A DNA stretch of 64,000 bases, from positions 39,774,001 to 39,838,000 of the forward strand of contig OY754466.1 in assembly GCA_963575645.1 (NCBI GenBank), given 5' to 3'. The notes under the pieces are model-generated. The model searched no databases, was not told the DNA's origin, and was given only the letters and a program-made list of their open reading frames with translations. The position numbers and the translations under genes were made by a program. Below are positions 22,971 through 33,139 of this stretch, one piece after another. The first letter of the stretch is position 1; each line of letters starts with the position of its first letter. The DNA is from Xanthostigma xanthostigma. Taxonomy: Eukaryota > Arthropoda > Insecta > Raphidioptera > Raphidiidae.

Positions 22971-23289
22971 CTAGCGGTCCGTCCCGGTTTCACCCGAGTG
23001 CGATAGATATAATTCTACTAGATGTATTTCGTTTGCGATCCGGCATGTGAACTAATAGCTTTGAGCAAATTCGATCAGATTTGCTTCTGAACTAATAGCT
23101 TGGCGTACAGTCTCAGGATACTAAAACAGGCTTTTTAAGAAAATACCGTCATTTCGTACAAAATATTTAATAAAAACTATCCTATATCGTAAGTTGCACC
23201 AAGCAAGACACATTTACAAAATTTCATTAAAATCTGTTTCGGAGATTAGCGCGGACAAAATTGTGACACGGGAATTTTGTTTATATAGA
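22971..23289 (-). mobile_element. Helitron Hel2, copy 1
   Basis: Right end CTAGCGGTCCGTCCCGGTTT follows A. The left end, in reverse, is GACACGGGAATTTTGTTTAT...ATAGA|T. It is related to the plus-strand copy at 44759-45134 through CAAGACACATTTACAAAATT and TAAAAACTATCCTATA. No coding sequence. Confidence 0.8.
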
Positions 23290-23429
23290 TAGAATAGCCT
23301 CTCTCTCTCTCTCTTTTTCTCCCTCTTTCTAGAAATATTACGCTGACCTGCCCATCTATTATTTTGATATTTTGTGATTTGGCCATCAGCGTTAGCCATT
23401 TATGAGCGTACGAAAGCAGTTTTTTCTGT
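23290..23429. repeat. (CT)n microsatellite and flank
   Basis: A CT run lies at about 23298-23313, followed by pyrimidine-rich sequence. The short minus frames across it are low-complexity artefacts. Confidence 0.7.
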
Positions 23430-23608
23430 GACAAAACACTGCCATAGTTCAGCCTTTTTATACAAAATATTTACAAATTTAATACCTTCCTCGTTTATCG
23501 CTCTTTCTATTTGAGAAAACCGTTTCAAAATCCGTTGCGTGGTTTAGAAGCAGTAACCTAAGAAACAGACAGACGCAGACAGCGGCTTTGTTTTACACTA
23601 TGTAGTGA
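23430..23608 (-). mobile_element. Helitron-like left-end fragment (Hel4)
   Basis: In reverse it opens TCACTACATAGTGTAAAACA and contains TCTAAACCACGCAACGGATT and GAAAGAGCGATAAACGAGGA. This is the same unit that is triplicated at 2728-3340. Confidence 0.65.
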
Positions 23609-23610
23609 TA

Positions 23611-24946
23611 GTTAAGTACGCGGTGACAAAAGTGCCTTGCAACTCCCAAACGGATGATAAGCACGTTTTTGTATAGTTCGAGTGTCGTTCTCGAAATCCG
23701 TATTGTCGAGTAGGGGTCTGGCGTCCGGCGTTGAGCGGCTATAGTATTTTTTCCGAATTTTGCCCAGCGGTTCCAAAAATCATCTCCCAAACGGATGAAA
23801 ATTACTGGAGGGCATCTACGCAAACCCCCAATTACCGGAAAAATATTTTCATCCGATTTGATATTTGCAAAGAGCTCTTCCAGAAGCTCTAAAAAAAATG
23901 GAAAAAAGGGGGGGAAAAAAATTTCCTCATTTGAACTTGAAATTTGGCAGGGAGATATAGTTCGTGTCTGAGAATATGTAAAAAAATTTTTTTTGCTCTA
24001 TGTATCGCGATCGCTTTGTAACAATTTTCCAAAACTTAAATGGGCCAAATTTGATAAAGTAATTCCCAAATGGATGAAAATTTGCCCACAGGTTCTTTGA
24101 CACCTACAGAACATCGAAAAATTACTTTCATCCAAATTTGTTGCGGTCAAGTCCAGATCATCCATAATAATGATCCGATATATTCATTATCACGGGAAAC
24201 TGCAGGATCTGAATGTTCAATCTTTAATGTGGAAAGGCCGATTACAATCAAATTGTGTATTATTGTCCTAAACATTGATGAGACTATTTTCCTCTGATTT
24301 GACGATTATGAAGGGAACACTCCGACTTTTGGACCGTGTGAACGCTCCAAGCGCATACTTCATCCACAAATTAACTAGTATCTCTTTACTAGCGTTTGAC
24401 TCGCTTTGCTCGTGAATTTTTGGTTATTATATAGGCCGATTGATACCAAAGTATATATGTATAGCCACATATTATCAGAAAATTTACGGAGAACTCCGGG
24501 ATCAAAATCACGCGCGCTGGCGGGGTTTTTTGTTATTTGGCATAGTTTAGCCAGGCGCATTTTGGATGAAAACTTTTTTTTCTAATAACATAAATAATAA
24601 CCATTCATATCAGTCCGGTTGCATGCATGCGGCTGATGATTTTTTTCATTTCGGATTCTGGGTCCATTTAATTGTACTGCAGGCTACGGTAAGGATCAAA
24701 TCGGATGAAAATATTTTTCCGGTAATTGGGGGTTTGCGTAGATGCCCTCCAGTAATTTTCATCCGTTTGGGAAATGATTTTTGGAACCGCTGGGCAAAAT
24801 TCGGAAAAAATACTATAGCCGCTCAACGCCGGACGCCAGACCCCTACTCGACAACACGGATTTCGAGAACGACACTCGAACTATACAAAAACGTGCTTAT
24901 CATCCGTTTGGGAGTTGCAAGGCACTTTTGTCACCGCGTACTTAAC
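23611..24946. mobile_element. 1.3-kb element with 252-bp terminal inverted repeats
   Basis: The left repeat (23611-23862) and right repeat (24695-24946) are the same length and nearly identical. They begin GTTAAGTACGCGGTGACAAA and are flanked by TA on both sides. The motif GGATGAAA or a close variant recurs about nine times in both orientations (near 23640, 23793, 23849, 24073, 24137, 24563, 24707, 24758, 24898), possibly as binding sites for the mobilising protein. The 832-bp interior has no transposase-like frame. The 130-codon frame at 24566-24958 mostly reads the repeat itself and is not called. Superfamily unknown; the TA flank suggests a TA-targeting transposase. Confidence 0.8.
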
Positions 24947-24961
24947 TATGATGATTAGGTA

Positions 24962-25134
24962 CGAGACTGAAAAATGCAGCGAAAGTAACTGCGTTTGTTT
25001 GTATTACCTTTTCACGCCTAAACCGCTGAACATATTTCGATTTTTGTCAAGGAGGTACACTGCATCCTAAGGAAGGACATAGGCTAAAAGCATAACAGAC
25101 AGAGTTATTTTCGGATTTATAATATTAGTATGGA
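24962..25134 (-). mobile_element. Helitron-like left-end fragment (Hel5)
   Basis: In reverse it reads TCCATACTAATATTATAAAT..., then ATGTCCTTCCTTAGGATGCA in plus orientation and CCTAAACCGCTGAACATATT. The boundary TATTAGTATGGA|T fits a Helitron 5' terminus. The right end is absent. Confidence 0.6.
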
Positions 25135-25257
25135 TAAAATTATAATTTACGGAACTCAAGAACTGCATCACTTGAAAGTATCAGTCTATGAATCAGTGAG
25201 TGCCAAAAATCGTGATTTGTTTGGACACTCGCATCTTGGAAACTAATCCACCTAGAC

Positions 25258-25582
25258 CAGGGGTCGGCAACCTTTTGAGACGGAAGAGCCAAAGGTTACA
25301 ATTTACAAAATTTCCCAGTTTTTAAAGAGCCACTAAACATTTTCGTTTCAGTATTATAGTATTTGCTTATATAGGTATAATATATATCCGAGGACGACAC
25401 GTCGCGACGGGGGCGGTGATGGTCATACGCGAGTAGAAATGGTTGAGAGATAGGCAGGGTAACTCAATCATGGATCGATTGGACGATTTTTAAGGGTTTA
25501 TATAATAAAATAATTATTTTTTGCGTACGGAACTGGAGAGCCGCAACTTTACATCTAAAGAGCCGCAGGTTGCCGACCCCTG
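25258..25582. mobile_element. hAT-like MITE (hAT-a) copy 2
   Basis: Ends CAGGGGTCGGCAACCTTTTG and GGTTGCCGACCCCTG. Flanking 8-mers ACCTAGAC (25250-25257) and ACCTGGAC (25583-25590) agree at 7 of 8 positions, an 8-bp hAT-type duplication. The body matches 7696-8035. Confidence 0.9.
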
Positions 25583-26943
25583 ACCTGGACGTATGAAATT
25601 CGAAATACGGCTTCTTTATAGTAACCTTAGTCACCCTGGAAAAACATCAGTTCTGTAACGTAATTAGTTTCGGAGATAGAAGGGGGAGTCGAAAAGGGCT
25701 CAAAATGGTTCGTGCAGAGTGCATTGCGAGACCTTGGCTATATGATATAACTGATTAATATTTTTTATAAAAAAAAATTGGTTGTCTGTAAAGTCGGTTT
25801 ACGGACGATAGTTTTACGTGATAACGTGTTCCGCTCGAATATCATATTTAATAATACATAACCTAAATTTTAGTAGCTGTCAAACTATATTTTTACCGAC
25901 TAATAATTTGATCAACTAAAGCAAAATACATATTTTTAAGCAATTATAAAAGACATTTAAAAGAATGTAAGTATATATATTATATATTTGTTAACAAACC
26001 GTATAATTTATATAGGCCATCTGTCAGATGTAGCTTTCGCTGGAACAGTCGAAAAAAATGTTGAACGCACACTACTCTCTGACGTACCGCGAGAAGAGGG
26101 AGAAATGCGGCTTGGGCCGATCGTGCATCTCTATCGCTTATATCGCGCTCTCGCTTGCGGAACGTTACTCTTTTTCGTGTGTGCTGGCGGTGTTTCATCA
26201 ATTTATAAGACGTTATCACGTCAAAAGAAATTTGGCTAGAGAAAACGTAAGTTTATAATTTTTATGTCGTATTTAAAAACGTATTCAAAAGCCAATTATC
26301 ATAAAAACTTGAGCATATAAAATTAGAAAACTAACTTTCACGATTCCAGGCAATTTCCGTATAAAATCGTATTTTATCAAGATTCAGACTAAAGTTTGAA
26401 TTTATTTCTTTGTGCTTCGAACAAGTGATTAACAAGCGAAACGAGCAAGAAATGAGATTCTTTAGTAATACAATAAAACAATTCTCAGTCGCATAAACCA
26501 TACAGGATGCTAAGCAACAATTTACCTTACATTATAGATAACGCAACATTAATCTAAGTTTGCAAGAAACGCACCGATAAAATACTTTATACAATCTTCT
26601 ACGTTACACTGGAAACAAAAATTGGTTTACACAACGCCAGGGGTGGATCTAGGTTTTTTGAGTACAAAGGAGTTCCATTTTTTGTTAAATTACGAATCTT
26701 TAAATTGGGATTTAAAAGTCATTTTTAATATCATCAAAATCAGAGATGAAATAGGTGACCTGATAAAACAAATTGTCAAAAATTGTCAAAATTTATCCTA
26801 AAAAATTCCAAAATAAAATTAAAAAAACTGTAATAATTCATTCAAAATGTTGTCGAAATTCACCAAAAAAATTGTCAAAATTCACTCAAAATATTAAAAA
26901 AATTAATCCAAAATATTCACCCAAACAATTAATAATAATAATA
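25583..26943. other. Unassigned; G+C-rich island at about 26030-26220
   Basis: About 190 bp near 26030-26220 is markedly less A+T-rich and open in several frames. I recognise no protein in it. A run of (ATA)n ends at the next element. AAATTCACTCAAAAT-like direct repeats lie at 26765-26925. Confidence 0.4.
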
Positions 26944-27842
26944 CAGTAGAACCTCGATTATCCGAGTCTCAATTATCCGAGCTCTGGATTAACCGAGCCA
27001 ATCTAATGCGAGGTATGCGCGTCTATGATCCAGATTAATCGAGCGACTAAAGACCCAATATCCGTATTAACCGAGCTTCTAAAATATAGTATGTAATCAG
27101 CGTTGCCAGACGTCCCGATTTTTTTTAAATCAAAATTAAATGTCCCGCGCGGGACAGGCTCAGTCCCGCTTTTCGGGGATAACTTTAAAAGAAGTTAAAT
27201 CTTCACAGAAATATCATGAATAAGTAATTCTTATATAAATAATTATTCTCTTATTGTAAGTTGCAATTTGTAACACTCACTTCACAGACTATTGTTTGAA
27301 ACGCCATATTTTTCTAATGAATAAAACTTTTTTGATTTTGATTTGTTTTTTTTTTTTATTCTGAAGACGAATAAGACTCAACTATTTAACGATAGGGTAA
27401 ATCTGATTTAAAATATTATATTTTTATTAAAATACATACATTTTCTGTGGCTATTTTTGCTATCTATTGTCACGTAAACGTAATTTTAATTCAAATAAAA
27501 AGATAAATAGCGGTATTTGAAAACTTCTGATTATATATACGTTTTTTTACTATGTCCCGCTTTCGACGAAAGAATCCCGCTGTTTTCACTCAAAGAGTTC
27601 CAAAATCCCGACTTGGCAAAAAAAAAACTGGCAACGCTGTATGTAATGTACATATTTCCATTTAAAATCGTCGGGTCGATATAATAATTTATTAATAAAA
27701 ATATTTACATGGTAAAAACGTTTATAAACCGTTTAAAGTACGTTTGTGTTTAATGAATAAAAAATAAATCCGGATTATCCGAATTTTCAGTTATCCGAGT
27801 AGGGTGTTCCCCATGTTACCTCGGATAATCGGGGTTCTACTG
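26944..27842. mobile_element. Tigger/pogo-like MITE with nested hAT
   Basis: Ends CAGTAGAACCTCGATTATCC and GGATAATCGGGGTTCTACTG are the canonical Tigger-type inverted termini, flanked by TA on both sides. TTATCCGAG/TTAACCGAG motifs recur inside. Without the nested hAT the element is about 350 bp and has no coding sequence. Confidence 0.92.
27098..27639. mobile_element. hAT-like MITE (hAT-d) copy 1, nested
   Basis: Ends CAGCGTTGCCAGACGTCCCG and AACTGGCAACGCTG. It is flanked by a perfect 8-bp duplication TATGTAAT (27090-27097 and 27640-27647). It inserted into the Tigger MITE, so it is the younger of the two. It is closely related to 50284-50810 (TGTCCCGCGCGGGACAGGCT, AGACGAATAAGACTCAACTA). 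Confidence 0.95.
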
Positions 27843-28574
27843 TAATAATAATAATAATAACTATTTTTCAGTATACGATAAGTGACCATTCTTAAAAAAA
27901 AGTATTAAACATTTATGATAAATAAGTCAATTTTTGTGAGCCCTCGACAGTGACACACTACTTTTTACGTGCGTTTATGAAACGGTGCCCGGCGGGCTTA
28001 ACGCCAGTGTAACTTCGGATTGTGTCGAGTGAAAACGACGAAAGTGGTGTGATTCGAAGGTCAACGAACTACGCTACAGCAATAACGACAGCCTACTCGA
28101 TTTTCGCGCGCGTTTTTGAAGCACCTGGCCAATACAGAAAACTGTAAACCCGGCCCAAATGATTCGTATCACCGGTGTGCGTTGCAATTTGCTTATTTTA
28201 AACGTTCGACGGCGATAAATTATTTTTAATTAATATTATAATAAACGCTAGACTTTTACGGCAGCGGAACATTATATTGGCGTATCAAAACCCCGTCGTT
28301 AAATGGAACGATCTCGTTTTGTTGCCCCATTTACGGTGCGCATCGCTCTAACGTATTTACAGCACGACGCAGTCGGTTTACGGTCTTGAAATCTCACGTT
28401 GGTACTCCCTAGCGATGGACAAAATAGACTGTTCTTCTTCAATAACAGTGTTTCCGTTCTTTAAAAACAGTCTGGTCTAAGTAACTATTATGAAATGGTT
28501 TTGTTTTAAAAACTGATTGCTTTCTACTAACCTGTGTCCATTTATTTAATAACTGAATAAAAACTAATAGTTAT
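27843..28574. other. Unassigned; dispersed repeat at about 27976-28090
   Basis: (ATA)n follows the Tigger element. GGTGCCCGGCGGGCTTAACG begins a block related to 11018-11120. Positions 28100-28420 are CpG-richer without a recognisable gene. Confidence 0.4.
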
Positions 28575-28982
28575 TTTTAACCGACTTAAAAAAGAGGTTA
28601 TCAATTTGTCACGTGTTTTTTTTTATCAGCCATAACTTTCCGATTTGAACAATTTCGACACCATTTTGTTTATAATGTTTATGGATGGGTCTCAAATATT
28701 TTTTTAATTGTTTTTTTTTCAGACTTAAAAAAAGATAAAAATATTAAGATCAGCGTGGTTGAAACACAAATAAGTATAAAGACTAGTTACTTCTTACCAC
28801 AACAGTTTTATTTGTGGAAGTACATTTCGGGAGCTATGCTCTCATCTTCAGCAAACACTAAACTTTAGTGTATTCTTTATATTTATTTAAAAAAAAATTT
28901 TATATCTAGAACCTGTTATCTTTAAAAAGCTCCCGCTTTCAAGTTATAAAATTGGCATACGTTTTTAACTAAATATTGTACA
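28575..28982. repeat. TTAACCGACTT-type repeat head and hammerhead-containing flank
   Basis: TTTTTAACCGACTTAAAAAA followed by GAGGTTATCAATTTG is a dispersed repeat start of a type I associate with Lepidoptera. The stretch from 28750 to 28900 carries the hammerhead-like motif listed next. The two may belong to different elements. Confidence 0.45.
28821..28851 (-). ncRNA. Degenerate hammerhead-ribozyme-like motif
   Basis: On the minus strand CTGAAGA is followed by T, a stem GAGAGC/GCTCCC with one mismatch around loop ATA, then GAAA and TGTA. Other motifs in this window have ACGT where this one has ATGT, and stem I barely pairs. It has the order of a hammerhead core but is probably inactive. Confidence 0.4.
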
Positions 28983-29600
28983 TCTATACTAATATATAAA
29001 GCTAAAGAGTTTGTTTGTTTGTTTGTTTGAACGCGCTAATCTCAGGAACTACTGGTTCAAATTGAAAAAAAAAATTGTTGGATAGCCCATTTATCGAGGA
29101 AGGCTATAGGCTATATAAAATCAGGCTACGACCATTAGGAGCGGAGCATTAATGAAAAATGTTGCAAAATGTATCTCAAATATAAGCTTCTATTCAGGTG
29201 AAATGCACTAACTAAATACACTCATATTAGCGCTGCCAGAATACAACACCGGCTAGCTCAATCGGTAGAGCACACAATTGTCAATATCAGGGTCGTGGGT
29301 TCGAGCCCTACGTTGGGCGAATATATTTTTATTTTTTTTTTTATTTTCTCCATTGCTTTCTTCCAAGGCTTACATTTAAATTTATTTAAATTTTATTTAA
29401 TTAATTAAAAAAAAATTATTAGTTAAAAAAAGTATAAATATTGCTTTTTATCGACAAAAACTTGTGAACGGTAACTCCGATCATCATGAAATTTGGACAC
29501 AACATTCATCTCGGTAAACTAAGGATGAACGTGTGTACTCATGTTCCTCCCTTCCCCATTCGTTCTTTTACACCCGGGTGAAACCGGACGGGACCGCTAG
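28983..29600 (+). mobile_element. Helitron Hel1 with tRNA-like cargo, copy 3 (best preserved ends)
   Basis: Starts A|TCTATACTAATATATAAAGC and ends GGACGGGACCGCTAG|T, with an ACCCGGGT hairpin just before the end. This is the classical Helitron arrangement (5' TC, 3' CTAG, insertion between A and T). TTGTTTGTTTGTTTG and CTCAGGAACTACTGGTTC lie near the left end. The tRNA-Lys-like segment lies at 29247-29319. No Rep/helicase. Confidence 0.9.
29247..29319 (+). pseudogene. tRNA-Lys-like pseudogene inside Hel1
   Basis: CACCGGCTAGCTCAATCGGT, GGGTCGTGGGTTCGAGCCC and GTTGGGCG match the body of eukaryotic tRNA-Lys. The anticodon stem CACAA/TATCA does not pair and the loop TTGTCAA would give GTC, not a lysine anticodon. 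Both copies share the changed loop, so the change came before the copies separated. A and B boxes are present, so transcription by RNA polymerase III is conceivable but not shown. Confidence 0.75.
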
Positions 29601-29714
29601 TTTACTGATAAAATCTTAGCAGTAGATACTGAAATAACGTAGGTCTGGAGGGTCTGGAATCTTGGTCTATTATTAACAATATGGACACGACCATAAACTC
29701 GATTTATATGAATA

Positions 29715-30159
29715 CTAGCGGTCCTGCCCGTTTTCACCCGGGTGCAAAAGAACGAATGGGGGGAGGGACATGAGTACGCACGTACATCTTAGTTATGTCC
29801 AAATTTCATAATGATCGGAGTTACCGTTCAAACGTTTTTGTCGGACGGACAAATTTTGAGTTATATTTTGCAACATTTTTCATTGATGCTCCGCTCCTAT
29901 TGGTCGTAGCGTGATAGATAAATAGACAGTGTATTGATCATAACGTCAAACATAGTTTGAATTGACCAGTCAATATACATACAAAATGCAAGATTTAAAG
30001 TAGAAATAGAATAGTAAAAACGTACCATAAATACAACTTATTATACCTATAGCCTTCTTCGATAAATGGACTACCTATCTAACAAAACAAATGTTTTCAA
30101 TTCGAACCAGTAGTTCCTGAGATTACCGCGTTCAACCAAACAAACTCTTCGGCTTTATA
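29715..30159 (-). mobile_element. Helitron Hel1, copy 4, interrupted
   Basis: In reverse: CTAG right end at 29715 after A, the GTTTTCACCCGGGTG hairpin region, TTGATGCTCCGCTCCTATTG, and GTTCCTGAGATTACCGCG. About 130 bp at roughly 29920-30045 are extra compared with other copies. The left terminus is cut at GCTTTATA by the Tc1/mariner-like element that follows. A short ATAGA beyond 30712 may be the rest of the terminus. Confidence 0.7.
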
Positions 30160-30710
30160 CAGTATGTAAACACGAAAAGTGCACATAGGGAAATTAACAT
30201 TGGGAAAAGATGACTGGATCAGAGTGAGCCTTGAAATCTTGTTTTTCAATTTGACAGATAATATTCTTTTGTGTATACTACCGAAAAAAATATTCAAATG
30301 ATTACAACATAATCGGACTTTTTTTATTAATGGGACATTAAATTCCCAAAAATACTTAAATATAATGCGAGATCAAATATTTCCGCCTATTCTTGTTGAA
30401 CCTAAAGACATTGGGTCACTGATTTACCAACGGGCATACGTCATACCAGTCAGACAATTTTTGAATGAAATGTTTCCAAACATATGGAGTTGTTTTTTTG
30501 TTTTATTTTTGTACAAAAAAATTAAAATAATGATTTATAAAAGCTTTTTATTATTAAAAAAGCCAAGTAAAATAAAAATAAATCAAAATAAAATAGAAAT
30601 CCTCAAGATTACCACGATAATTCAATAGAAATAACAATTAATGCAGTCATGGCTCACTCTGATCCAAGTATTTTTTCCCAATGCTAATTTCCCTATGTGT
30701 TTACATACTG
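30160..30710 (+). mobile_element. Tc1/mariner-like deletion derivative, copy 1 (551 bp)
   Basis: Inverted ends CAGTATGTAAACACG and GTGTTTACATACTG, with ATAGGGAAATTAACATTGGG and its complement further in. TA precedes the left end; the right flank CA may be a mutated TA. It inserted at a TA within the left end of Helitron copy 4. It contains parts of a transposase gene with a large internal deletion. The same derivative, reversed, lies at 42400-42951. Confidence 0.8.
30365..30628 (+). pseudogene. Transposase remnant in Tc1/mariner-like element
   Basis: The frame reads MRDQIFPPILVEPKDIGSLI then YVIPVRQFLNEMFPNIWSC. The second part matches the conserved stretch before the last catalytic region of insect Tc1/mariner-related DDE transposases (VRxxLNxxFPxRW). 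The usual DGAPPH-type block before it and the following WPARSPDLTP region are missing. Upstream, in another frame, are pieces of the VYTTEENIQMIQ and FFNGT regions that are continuous in the 42.5-kb copy. No intact active site remains. Confidence 0.7.
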
Positions 30711-31474
30711 CATATAGAGAGAGAGAGATTGTGAATTATAGACGCTCAACAACTGAGGTCATCAGCGTCCTTACTGTATATAAGTACCTACAGATTATTA
30801 TAGACTGAGTTCAATACGAGTTTTGTATGAATTTGTTTTTGTTGTATTTCCTTCAACAAAAGTCATATCTAGCTCTGCAGGAAAGTATGACATTAACATT
30901 TACATATTAAATAGTATGATAACTACGCTATATGTAAGGCACGTACATTACATCAAAAGATGATAATCATTCCAACAGCAGAATGGTTTTAACGGTTAAA
31001 ACACACAATGTAAATAATAAATTAGGTTATTGTAGGTGTTGTGTCATGTTATATAAATGTTAACAAATATACAACCGTACGCCTAATTATACCAAGTGTC
31101 GCAGTGCGATTCCATCAAATCTTCTATACCTAATAATTTCTTACTCCTTTTTTAAAAAATAACTTTAGTTTTTTTGCTAAGGTAACCTTGCAATTATATC
31201 TTTTATCAACCTTTACTTTAAGGTTTAGTTGACTCGAGAAATGGTTTCTCTTAAGAATTTAATAAAATTGGCGTATAGGTAAGATTAATAAAAGCGCCTT
31301 ATATTTAATTTTAAAAAAATGCACCGACTGTAAAACGAGATATAAACAATAAAAAAATGAGCATAATTAACATGCCGGAGGTATAGGTAGATAGTAGATA
31401 CCACGTATAAAGAAAACGAGTACAATCCAAAATAACTCGAAAACGGTTCTAAGTATATTTCTTTAAAAAAATAA
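30711..31474. other. Unassigned; short (AG)n at 30714-30728
   Basis: AGAGAGAGAG follows the element. The remainder shows no gene or element end. Confidence 0.45.
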
Positions 31475-32031
31475 GTTCAAAAACTAAAACCCGACTACTG
31501 AAAAGTATGAAACAAGAAAATATTCTCATCTGAGGATAGCCGTGGTCATAACTCATATGAGAATATTTTCTTGTTTCATACTTTTCAGTAGTAATGTAAT
31601 GTTTTGTTAGGGTAGGTGGCCCTAACAAAACATTACATTTTAACAGTAGTAAACGATCATAAGCTCTAGTGCAAAGTGCATCAAGCTATACATCTAGAGG
31701 GGCCTCATATATATGACATGGCTATCCTCAGATGAGAATACTTTCTTGCTTCATACTTTTCAGTAGTCGGGTTTAGTTTTTGAACATATTTTTTATATAA
31801 ATTATTTTTTTTTAACTTATGTTTTATTTGTTTTCAATTTGCTCCCCCTGGGACCAACATTCAAAAATAAATGTAGCCTATTTTACCCGGGCCATAATAA
31901 TGAATCGATTGACACCTTATTTATCAAAATCGGATGAATAGTTTGGGCGCTACGGAGGAAAATCCGTAAATACAAACATACATAGACTGTTAAACTCATA
32001 ACCCTTCTTTTTATCTTCGCCGCAGTCGGGT
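31475..32031. mobile_element. Palindrome-rich element with CCCGACT ends
   Basis: GTTCAAAAACTAAAACCCGA...GAGGATAGCC (31475-31541) faces its complement at 31720-31785. Between them a second inverted copy of the arm (about 31556-31592) and a perfect hairpin AATGTAATGTTTTGTTAGGG with a 7-nt loop (31593-31639) occur. To the right, a repeat closes CGCAGTCGGGT at 32031, inverted to the ACCCGACT of the left arm. That right part is related to the ACCCGACTGCG head at 2.25 kb. The exact unit is uncertain. Confidence 0.55.
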
Positions 32032-32339
32032 AAAAACTAATGCATTGTAAATTCAAAAATTATACTTTTTTTAAAAAAACTGAATTTTTTTACTGTTTTT
32101 TTTTAAATATAGATTTTTAAAATAAAAATATTTTAGTGTATTTGTAATTGTACAGGAGTCACGGAGTGTATCTGTATATTAAAGCTTAGATGTATTGGGT
32201 ACAGTCTCTTACAAAAATGCCCGGGGTATCCATAACTGTTGGCATTTATTATTACGCTATACTCTTGTCTACGACTGTCGCGAGTGAACTACCTTAACAT
32301 TCGGGTTAGGAATAAAACTTTAAACTTAGTATATCAATA
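32032..32339. other. Unassigned
   Basis: Nothing recognisable. Confidence 0.4.
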
Positions 32340-32946
32340 ATCAACCTAGTACCCAGAGCCACTATACGTATAACTTGCGCGGCCAATCAGCTGTCAAATT
32401 TTAACCTTGGACAAATGGCGCCAGATATTCGCACTGGCATGTCTAAAAATTGACATTAGTTACTACATCATAGGGATGTCGGAAGTGAAAAAAAATATCG
32501 ATATATCAATGGATCGATATTTATAAAAATATCAATATCGACGTCGATATATCGAGGAAAAAATATCGATATATCGGTCAAATTTTCAAAAGATTTTGCG
32601 TTTTGAAAATAATAGTGTACCTATTTAGCAGAATATTATCAATAATAATTTTTATACAAAATGTACATTATATTTTAATGTACAAAAATCTCAATAAAAA
32701 TGAAGTTATTTTTACCAGTATTCCTTTTATTAGGACTATGCAATATAATAATTACGGTTTTGGATTCTAGTGACTTTAGTTACATAAATAAAAAAAATAT
32801 ATCGTTTTTGATACAATTTTCGATATTGGATATTTTGTATAGATATATCGGATCAAAACATATCGGCTAAAAATATCAATGTTTTGAATTAAAAATATCG
32901 ATATATCGATACTTTTTCAACATCCCTACTACATCACCACTATCTA
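32340..32946 (-). mobile_element. hAT-c fragment, split by a younger hAT
   Basis: GGCCAATCAGCTGTCAAATT, then TTAACCTTGGACAAATGGCG, matches in reverse the interior of hAT-c at 13.3 kb. After the nested insertion the sequence resumes ACATCACCACTA, resembling the TAGTGATGTAAC terminus in reverse. The left boundary is not defined. Confidence 0.55.
32471..32928. mobile_element. hAT-like MITE (hAT-e), nested
   Basis: Ends TAGGGATGTCGG and CAACATCCCTA, with a perfect 8-bp duplication CTACATCA (32463-32470, 32929-32936). The interior is dense in ATCGAT/ATATCG palindromes, about a dozen. No coding sequence. It is younger than the surrounding hAT-c sequence. Confidence 0.92.
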
Positions 32947-33139
32947 CTTAGCTGTGTTAAAAATAGAAGAACGAAACAACTCAGAAACACTAGATATACC
33001 TTCTGCTTATCCATTCGCCTAAAATAGAATTTTGGGCATAAATGCTCGTGACAAGCGGCGTACCAACAAGATTAATTATCAAACATTGAATTGTTAACGG
33101 GCAACGACTTAAGCCAAGAGAGGTCTGAAAATTGCACAT
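32947..33139. other. Unassigned
   Basis: Nothing recognisable. Confidence 0.4.

Noticed and set aside
24632-24660. Hammerhead core CTGATGA near 24.6 kb
   Set aside because: It is followed by a T run and no GAAA at a suitable distance.
23593-24958. 76- and 130-codon frames that share sequence
   Set aside because: The similarity arises only because both read the 252-bp terminal inverted repeat in opposite directions.
26058-26258. Possible exon in the G+C-rich island at 26.0-26.2 kb
   Set aside because: Open frames exist on both strands and in several phases. That is what low stop-codon density gives, and no domain or splice signals stand out.
27361-27380. Hammerhead core in hAT-d (CTGAAGACGAATAAG)
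   Set aside because: CTGAAGA is present here and at 50542, but no stem II or GAAA follows.
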